A stretch of 18,939 nt of DNA from a bacterium (lineage in GTDB: Bacteria > Spirochaetota > UBA4802 > UBA5550). Each line of letters starts with the position of its first letter. The first letter of the stretch is position 1. The notes beneath the pieces are model-generated. The model was given only the letters and a program-made list of their open reading frames with translations. It did no database searches and was not told the DNA's origin. Where the stretch lies: assembly GCA_024224995.1 (NCBI GenBank), contig JAAENB010001161.1, positions 1 to 18,939 on the forward strand. The letters are read 5' to 3'. This document shows, piece by piece, positions 13,830 to 18,939 of this stretch. Position numbers and translations under genes: made by a program.

Positions 13830-14958
13830 TAAATTTACCTCCGGAGTTTTTTAACGCAGATTCTATTTCATCGCGGACAATACCGCCCGCGTTGTTGAAT
13901 GCTTTCGTGAGTTCTTTCTTCGCGTTAGGAGTATTGAGCCGTCCCAGGGCCCAGGCAGCCATGGCGCGGACTCTGTCGTCCTCATTGTTTGCAAGGGCGC
14001 GGACAAGAGAGGGAATATATTTTTCGTCCAGGGAATTTCCCATTGCCCGAGCGATGTTCATCTTCCACCGCCAGATATCGGCGAATGACATATAGAACAT
14101 ATGCGGCCAGATCCTGGATTCAAAATATTTTTTGTCCATTTCCAATAACGCGATTAAATCGAAATCTTTTTCTTTTTTCAAAACCCGCTCATTCATTGTT
14201 AGTTCTTGAGATAACCAGGGTTGATTGCGAGGGCAAACGTTCTGGCACCGGTCGCAGCCGTAAACACAAACTCCCATAGGCTCCCGCAGCTCCATTGGCG
14301 TAAGCCCCTCACCAAGATATGATAAATAGGAGACGCATTTTTTGGGGTCTATGGAACCATTACCTTTAAGCGCTTTTGTGGGGCAGGACGCGATACAGGC
14401 GTTTCTGCACCATGGCGGACACCCGATTTCAACCGTAGGAGCATCGGGCTCAAAGGATTTATTCACGACAATGGCAAAGGGGGTAATCCATGAACTTTTC
14501 AGAGCGATGTTATTTGAATAAAACAGGCAATTTTTGCCAAAGGTGCCGAGACCGGCACGCGCGGCCGCCACCCTGTGGGGCAAATTAAAAGGGACTTTTG
14601 AGTCAATGCCGTGTTCTCTTAAAAAGTTTCTAAAAGCTTTAATTCTTAAAGCGAGACCGTCTTTGGTAACCCGGTCGTCGTCCAGGTAACACCGTCCGAA
14701 TTTGCCGGTTAATGATTTCGGAAATGATTCCCGGTAATAGAGATCAACAACAGCAATAATGGATTGCGCGTCATCCAGAATGTTCTTCGGGTCAATGCCG
14801 TTCATAAGATTGAGACCCCATTTTTCAATCCATTTGTAATCGGCCTCATGATCTTCCAGGTATTTCTTTTGTTCAAGAAAGGGCTCCGCGGAGGTAAAGC
14901 CAATATCATCAAAACCTAATTCTCTTGCTTTTGTGATTATAGCATCTTTCGTTAGCAT
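13807..14958 (-). CDS. Epoxyqueuosine reductase (QueG)-like Fe-S protein
   Basis: A 383-aa protein. It has a DUF1730-type N-terminal domain with AARAGLGTFGKN (about 132-143). Eight ferredoxin-type cysteines lie in two motifs (CPPWCRNACIASCP, Cys 180/184/188/192, and CVYGCDRCQNVCP, Cys 231/235/238/242), with Cys 208 in addition. A HEAT-like C-terminus follows (DDRVRAMAAWALGRLNT). True QueG performs the last step of queuosine synthesis using cobalamin and two 4Fe-4S clusters. In the segment before AARAG, where QueG usually has D-S-x-P with the catalytic Asp, I see V-P-F-N. It could therefore be a paralogue with another reductase role. An AAGGAA site lies inside the end of the TetR gene, three bases upstream, indicating tight coupling. 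Confidence 0.75.
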   Translation of the reverse strand: MLTKDAIITKARELGFDDIGFTSAEPFLEQKKYLEDHEADYKWIEKWGLNLMNGIDPKNILDDAQSIIAVVDLYYRESFPKSLTGKFGRCYLDDDRVTKDGLALRIKAFRNFLREHGIDSKVPFNLPHRVAAARAGLGTFGKNCLFYSNNIALKSSWITPFAIVVNKSFEPDAPTVEIGCPPWCRNACIASCPTKALKGNGSIDPKKCVSYLSYLGEGLTPMELREPMGVCVYGCDRCQNVCPRNQPWLSQELTMNERVLKKEKDFDLIALLEMDKKYFESRIWPHMFYMSFADIWRWKMNIARAMGNSLDEKYIPSLVRALANNEDDRVRAMAAWALGRLNTPNAKKELTKAFNNAGGIVRDEIESALKNSGGKFNGNTTSI

Positions 14959-14961
14959 AAA

Positions 14962-15552
14962 TTATTCCTTATTCATAAGTAATGATTTTAAACTGTTAAT
15001 GGAGTTTTCAATTGGTGCCTTGCTTTTTGATACCCGCGCCAGCATAATACTCCCTTCTATGAGCGAAAGAATATGGGTAGCCATGGCCTTTGTATCGATT
15101 GAAGAAGAAATTTCTTTTTCTTCTTTCGCTTTCACGAGAAAATACTCAAACGTGTCGAGCCATTCCGTAAATATTTGTGATATAATTTTTGTATAGGTTT
15201 CATTGGTGTCGCTCATTTCAAGAGCGGTATTGCCGAAAAGGCAGCCGCCCCGGAATTTCTTTCTAACATGCCATGCTTTTATCGCTTCTAAAATATCAAA
15301 CAGCTGACCCAGGGGAGTGGAGCTTTTAACTCTTTGTTCAATATAGGCATTGTACTGTTTTTTGGCTTCTTTTAATATTTCTATCCCAAGATCGTCTTTA
15401 CTCTTAAAATGAAAATAAAGATTACCTTTTTTTACCCCTGTTCGCTCAATGAGGTCATTCATGCTGGTATTGGCAAAACCCTGCGTATTAATCAGTGAAA
15501 TTGCCGTATCAATTACCCTTTTTTTAGTTTCTTCACCCTTGTTCATTGCCAT
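14962..15552 (-). CDS. TetR/AcrR-family transcriptional regulator
   Basis: A 196-aa protein starting MAMNKGEETKKRVIDTA. AAAGGA lies 7 bases before this ATG, whereas the longer open frame upstream runs through the operator. The helix-turn-helix is TSMNDLIERTGVKKGNLYFHFKSKDDL, a classic TetR N-terminus. The C-terminal part includes a typical WHVRKKFRGGCLFGN segment of the AcrR/YxaF-like branch. It is the first gene of an operon with the QueG-like and DUF1330 proteins. The palindrome at 15573-15592 suggests autorepression. The ligand is unknown. Confidence 0.9.
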   Translation of the reverse strand: MAMNKGEETKKRVIDTAISLINTQGFANTSMNDLIERTGVKKGNLYFHFKSKDDLGIEILKEAKKQYNAYIEQRVKSSTPLGQLFDILEAIKAWHVRKKFRGGCLFGNTALEMSDTNETYTKIISQIFTEWLDTFEYFLVKAKEEKEISSSIDTKAMATHILSLIEGSIMLARVSKSKAPIENSINSLKSLLMNKE

Positions 15553-15572
15553 ACTCGTTTCCTTTATCGTTC

Positions 15573-15592
15573 TGTACTGACCGTTCGGTACA
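15573..15592. promoter_or_regulatory. Palindromic operator of the TetR regulator
   Basis: TGTACTGACC followed by GTTCGGTACA forms a 20-bp imperfect palindrome (8 of 10 positions in each half match). It lies 20 bases upstream of the regulator start and is of the GACCG-containing type common for TetR repressors. Confidence 0.65.
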
Positions 15593-15798
15593 TTTTTAAT
15601 GCAGTGATGCAAATATGTCAATTATTATTTTATAAAATGTAATTTCTCGGGAGTGTCAATTTTGAGAACAAATAATGTTTTCTGTCCATATTTTCTCTTG
15701 AATTTAATTTTTTTTCAAAAAATACCAAAAAAATCAAATTTTTTTTTAATGAAACGGCCTTCCCATTCGTCCTAATAGTAAGGGGTTAAAAAACAGTT

Positions 15799-15877
15799 GC
15801 AAGGTACAAGTGGCAAAGCGAAAGGCTTTTGGAACGAGCCTTTTCTTTCTTCCCTCTTACCTTGCCCCCTGTACCTT
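15799..15877 (+). promoter_or_regulatory. Alternative hairpins in the leader of the RHH-like gene
   Basis: GCAAGGTACA (15799-15808) can pair with TACCTTGC (15858-15865) or with TGTACCTT (15870-15877), and the two pairings exclude each other. Inside lies another hairpin, AAAGGCT (15821-15827) with AGCCTTT (15837-15843). The region directly precedes the GGAGG site of the next gene. The remaining 15622-15798 stretch is A/T-rich with nothing I can identify. Confidence 0.4.
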
Positions 15878-15897
15878 TTACCTGCCCTGGAGGTCTT

Positions 15898-16365
15898 ATG
15901 TTCGTAAATACAACAATCAATATCAATATCGAACTTTTGGAAAAAGTGGAAGTTGCTTCAAAGCTGCTGAAAATGTCCCGGAGCAAAGTTATTATCCGTC
16001 TCATGGATAGAGTTATGGAGAAAAAGGAGATCCCACTTGAGATGTTTAAGCAGATAAAGTATCAAGGCCGGAATCTTGCCTGTAATTGGAAACATATCCA
16101 TGTGTACCCGGAAATGCAGGAGTATGAGATGTGGCTCGATTCCCGGAAGATCCTTAAACGGTCTGTTTCCCTAATAGTCGCCATTGCCATAAACGAGTAC
16201 CTGGACCAGCTGATAGAGGAGCTTTCCGCTGCCGAAAAACCCGGAAATCAGGATAGATATCCTAATCAATATCTCTTTTTGGCGCGGGAATCCGGCGGAT
16301 TGCAGAAATTCGTCATATATTGGGGTTTTCCGGAAGTGGCTCATCTGGAAGAATACTTTTTATAG
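15898..16365 (+). CDS. Ribbon-helix-helix-like DNA-binding protein
   Basis: A 155-aa protein starting MFVNTTININ, chosen for the GGAGG site 5 bases upstream; the longer frame runs through the hairpin leader. The N-terminal pattern of a beta strand (TTININIE) then two helices (LLEKVEVASKLLKMSRSKVIIRLMDRVM) fits a ribbon-helix-helix fold. A second conserved-looking part (VYPEMQEYEMWLDSRKILKRSVSLIVAIAINEYLDQLIEEL) may be a duplicated, degenerate copy. I recall similar proteins in spirochaetes. The target is unknown; self-regulation through the upstream hairpins or repeats is possible. Confidence 0.6.
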   Translation: MFVNTTININIELLEKVEVASKLLKMSRSKVIIRLMDRVMEKKEIPLEMFKQIKYQGRNLACNWKHIHVYPEMQEYEMWLDSRKILKRSVSLIVAIAINEYLDQLIEELSAAEKPGNQDRYPNQYLFLARESGGLQKFVIYWGFPEVAHLEEYFL

Positions 16366-16450
16366 GAAAAGATTCAACCCGAAAACCGATTTACTACAAA
16401 AAACCGCACCCATCCGGGGAGAGGCAGGAACCTCTATGCCCGGAGCAGGC

Positions 16451-16478
16451 AGCAGTGACATCCGGGGACATCACTGCT
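16451..16478. terminator. Hairpin between convergent genes
   Basis: AGCAGTGA (16451-16458) pairs perfectly with TCACTGCT (16471-16478), between the RHH-like gene and the end of the hydrolase gene. There is no clear T tract, so the terminator call is tentative. Confidence 0.4.
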
Positions 16479-16485
16479 CAGGTTC

Positions 16486-17418
16486 TTAATCAATTTCTAT
16501 AGAGTCCACCCAATCGGAAACTTCAAGCAGAGCTTCTTCGCGGCTTGGTTCAAAAAGAAGAAAATGGTCCACGTCTTCAAACGTGACCAATTTTTTTTGT
16601 CCCGGCAGTTGATTATAAAAATCATCAATAACTTTCTGCGGTTTAATAACAACATCATCCATGGAAAGCAAAACCAGTGCCGGGGTATTGATTAACCCCT
16701 TGCTAATTTGCACAAAGGTCTTAAGAAGCTCACCCTCTCTATAGAGCCGCGCCGTGGCATTGCGGACAGCCAGGTCGTCCTGTTCCATAAATTCCAGTTT
16801 TTCCGGATTGCTGGTAAAGTATTCATCTTTCAGCGGGGTGTTTATCCTGGTGAAAAAATGAGTGGCAACCAGGAATTTTTCCTGGCTGTTTAAGTCCACA
16901 TTCATGTGCATGGCCGGAGCGAAAAGAATAAGACTGTCGACAAAGCAAGGGTGGAGAATGCTGTATCCAAGTATTATCCTGGTGCCGAAACAATTTGCCA
17001 TTAAGTGGACAGGCAGGTCCGGATTTTCTTTCTCAACAAATTGGACAAATTCGTGGAGGTCGTTGATCCATGTTAAATAGGAGGCAATATCGCCCTTGCT
17101 GCCGTTGGAAAGCCCGGAACCTCTTCTGTCCAGGGCGTAGACATTGTAACCCTGCCCGGAAAGATAATCACCGGTATCATTAAACCACTGGCTATGGCTC
17201 TGCATACCGGAAAGGTAGATAATTACGGCCCTGGAATCTTCATTGTACCATTTACGGTAATTCAGTTTCACCGTGTTGATTATATCTCTTTTAACAATAA
17301 AGCTGTTTGTTTTATAATCAATATCATAAAGATTTGACGCGGTCTCCGAATAGGAGACCGAAAAAACAGCAGCCGTTAACAAGAGGCAAAGAATTACGTA
17401 TCGTTTCATTTGTTTCAT
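16486..17418 (-). CDS. Exported alpha/beta hydrolase (lysophospholipase-like)
   Basis: A 310-aa protein with an N-terminal signal peptide (MKQMKRYVILCLLLTAAVFS, then VSYSE). The fold is Hydrolase_4-like: IIYLSGMQSHSQWF with an oxyanion-type loop, YNVYALDRRGSGLSNGSKGD, nucleophile elbow ANCFG, an acid near Asp 254/255 (LSMDDVV) and His 285 (DVDHFLLFE). The elbow carries Cys 143 where most lipases have Ser, as in dienelactone hydrolases. An AGGAG site precedes the ATG. It lies 60 bases after the GH3-like gene on the same strand, so it could be co-transcribed. The substrate is unknown; acyl esters or amides are plausible. Confidence 0.8.
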   Translation of the reverse strand: MKQMKRYVILCLLLTAAVFSVSYSETASNLYDIDYKTNSFIVKRDIINTVKLNYRKWYNEDSRAVIIYLSGMQSHSQWFNDTGDYLSGQGYNVYALDRRGSGLSNGSKGDIASYLTWINDLHEFVQFVEKENPDLPVHLMANCFGTRIILGYSILHPCFVDSLILFAPAMHMNVDLNSQEKFLVATHFFTRINTPLKDEYFTSNPEKLEFMEQDDLAVRNATARLYREGELLKTFVQISKGLINTPALVLLSMDDVVIKPQKVIDDFYNQLPGQKKLVTFEDVDHFLLFEPSREEALLEVSDWVDSIEID

Positions 17419-17478
17419 TTAAAAAACTCCTAATAAAATAGTATATAATTATTCAAGCAGGTGACTTACCCTGCCCGG

Positions 17479-18939
17479 TTATACGCGGTCCCAGAGCTCA
17501 TTTTTTATGGCCTGGTCGCTGGTGAGAGACACAATTTTAAACTGGCCTTCACGCTGTCCGTTTTGAACTCTCCGTGTTTTGAATTTTTCGTAACTTCCGG
17601 AGGGAAGTTTTTCCAGAGACGCTTTGTTCAAACGAAGAGATTTTCTTTTCGCCTCGTATTCGCAATTAATTTTACCCAGGTATTGGTCCACAAGATCAAT
17701 AAACTCTTTTTCAACGGAATCGTCAGTAGTGCCGTTAAATTCCGCCACCACTTCGTAATAACATTTTTCGGTATTCGCGATTCCCATATAAAAATGGAGA
17801 GGGAGTTTAAGCTTTTTCTTGGCCTTTTCAACAGCGGAAGTGAACTGGTTTTCGTAAAGCTTTTCACCGGTAATGTTGGTAACCCCTTTACCTTTTTGTA
17901 AAAAAGTAATAAGAGGGGTAGAAAGGTATTTTCCCGTAACGCGGACAATATCGTTCATATTGTAGCGGTAAAGACCGCTGTTGTTGGTAATGAAGATATA
18001 ATACTCTTTCCCGGTTTCAACTTCGTGAGCCATTTTGAACCGCGTCGAACCGGCTTTTTCGTTGCTGTTCCATTCTTCGATTTCAACAAACTCAAAAAAG
18101 TTTTCGTTTATGGTTAATATCCCTTCGCTGGAACCGGGAGATATGGGCAGCGATCCTCTCATCTCCGACGCGAGATAGCCCAGCTCGCGTATTTCGGTTT
18201 CAGGATTAAAATAGGGTTTTATTTCCGAGAGGAAGGTGCCGGCGTTTCCCCCAGTCCAGCAGCCCAGGGCAGCGAGATGAGGCCATATTTCTTTTGGGCG
18301 CAGCGTGCCGTGTTTGGTATGAAAATGCCGCAAACGCTTCGCTCTTTTGTGATGGGGCTTGAGCAGCGCTTCAACTTTTTGGCGTTCTTCCCCGGACAGG
18401 GATAGCCCGGGTTTCAGCGAACCTATGGCGATATCGGAAATAAGATCATTTATCCATTCATTCATCTTCCGGCAAAGCAGCAGTATTGTGCTGGGGTTCG
18501 CCGTAGAGATATAGGTAATCCTGCTTTCCCGTAAAGCAAGAAGCAGTATTACATAGTATTTCGTATTATAATCTTCTATGTCCATAACGAAAGAGGGGAT
18601 AACATATTTATTTTGAACGATTTTTTTAATATTCTTATAGATGTGCCCTGATGTGGAACCAAAAGGAGTACCGTCCGGAGTGTGTCCTTCTGTCGAAGGG
18701 CTCACAACGGCCAGCACTTTTCCCGTAATAAACCGTTTTTTACTTTTTCCAAGATGATAGATCCAGATATCTTTTATTAGTTTATGGCCTTCCTTAAGGG
18801 TTGAGCTGGTGACCGGTATAAATTTAGGTTTTCCGGTTGTGCCGCTTGTGGTGGCGTATATCACCGGCTTGCCTTTTACCAGAACATCCTCTTCTCCATT
18901 GCACATGCGATCCAGGTATGGACTCAGGTCTTCATAGCT
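17479..18939 (-). CDS. GH3-family acyl-amido synthetase-like protein (5' end cut by window)
   Basis: The frame is open to the window end, so the true start lies outside; 486 residues are visible, beginning SYEDLSPYLDR. The adenylation motif YATTSGTTGKPKFIPVT is near the start. Later SEMRGSLPI, GLYRYNMNDIVRVTG and the C-terminal SYEKFKTRRVQNGQREGQFKIV are characteristic of the GH3 branch of adenylating enzymes. Plant GH3 proteins join amino acids to hormones; bacterial members are poorly studied and probably make acyl amides. The neighbouring exported hydrolase could cleave related compounds (inference). Confidence 0.88.
   Translation of the reverse strand, partial: SYEDLSPYLDRMCNGEEDVLVKGKPVIYATTSGTTGKPKFIPVTSSTLKEGHKLIKDIWIYHLGKSKKRFITGKVLAVVSPSTEGHTPDGTPFGSTSGHIYKNIKKIVQNKYVIPSFVMDIEDYNTKYYVILLLALRESRITYISTANPSTILLLCRKMNEWINDLISDIAIGSLKPGLSLSGEERQKVEALLKPHHKRAKRLRHFHTKHGTLRPKEIWPHLAALGCWTGGNAGTFLSEIKPYFNPETEIRELGYLASEMRGSLPISPGSSEGILTINENFFEFVEIEEWNSNEKAGSTRFKMAHEVETGKEYYIFITNNSGLYRYNMNDIVRVTGKYLSTPLITFLQKGKGVTNITGEKLYENQFTSAVEKAKKKLKLPLHFYMGIANTEKCYYEVVAEFNGTTDDSVEKEFIDLVDQYLGKINCEYEAKRKSLRLNKASLEKLPSGSYEKFKTRRVQNGQREGQFKIVSLTSDQAIKNELWDRV

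Noticed and set aside
14933..15196. Plus-strand frame antisense to the TetR gene
   Set aside because: Shadow frame; the minus-strand gene has a clear helix-turn-helix and operator.
1..18939. CRISPR array
   Set aside because: No set of regularly spaced direct repeats was found. The repeats seen are inverted, or are the tandem precursor and tRNA-like units.

Overview
The window (about 40% GC) looks like a piece of a Gram-negative bacterial chromosome. A TonB-dependent outer-membrane receptor and exported proteins with signal peptides support this. A spirochaete is my best guess from the general look of the DNA-binding protein at 15898-16365 and the Cache/HAMP adenylate cyclase, but this is low confidence because there is no marker gene.

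Left part (1-2560): a large inverted repeat, a good sigma70-type promoter and one long TonB-dependent receptor gene, followed by REP-like hairpins and a decayed gene fragment.

Region 2872-4115 (minus strand) is the most unusual part. A conserved gene of unknown function (252 aa, a family I recall as DUF7873) is followed within 10 bases by a short acceptor-like hairpin, then two tandem units of about 155 nt, then a terminator. Each unit carries a textbook T arm, then an acceptor 3' strand, a short linker, an acceptor 5' strand and a D arm. This is a tRNA in circularly permuted order, with a long interrupted outer stem where the anticodon arm should be. That is the architecture described for bacterial Y RNAs of the YrlA type, yet no Ro/Rsr (TROVE) gene is present. 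A partial tRNA 3' end lies just upstream of the gene. I read this as a protein plus tRNA-mimic RNA array transcription unit.

Region 4287-7595 (minus): a beta-propeller-like protein and a membrane class III adenylate cyclase with a degenerate kinase-type C-terminus, probably co-transcribed.

Region 7716-13390 is a RiPP (ribosomally made, post-translationally modified peptide) cluster. Two near-identical 68-aa precursors with Nif11-like leaders are on the plus strand under a clear promoter. Divergent from them run a cobalamin-binding radical SAM maturase of the 'RiPP maturation radical SAM protein 1' type, a SAM-dependent methyltransferase and a second radical SAM enzyme. A cytoplasmic papain-family (C1A) protease converges on the precursors from the other side.

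Region 13449-15592 (minus): a TetR regulator with a palindromic operator, an epoxyqueuosine-reductase-like Fe-S protein and a DUF1330 protein, tightly packed as an operon.

Right part (15898-18939): a ribbon-helix-helix-like regulator preceded by mutually exclusive hairpins, an exported alpha/beta hydrolase with a Cys at the nucleophile position, and a GH3-family acyl-amido synthetase-like gene running off the window end.
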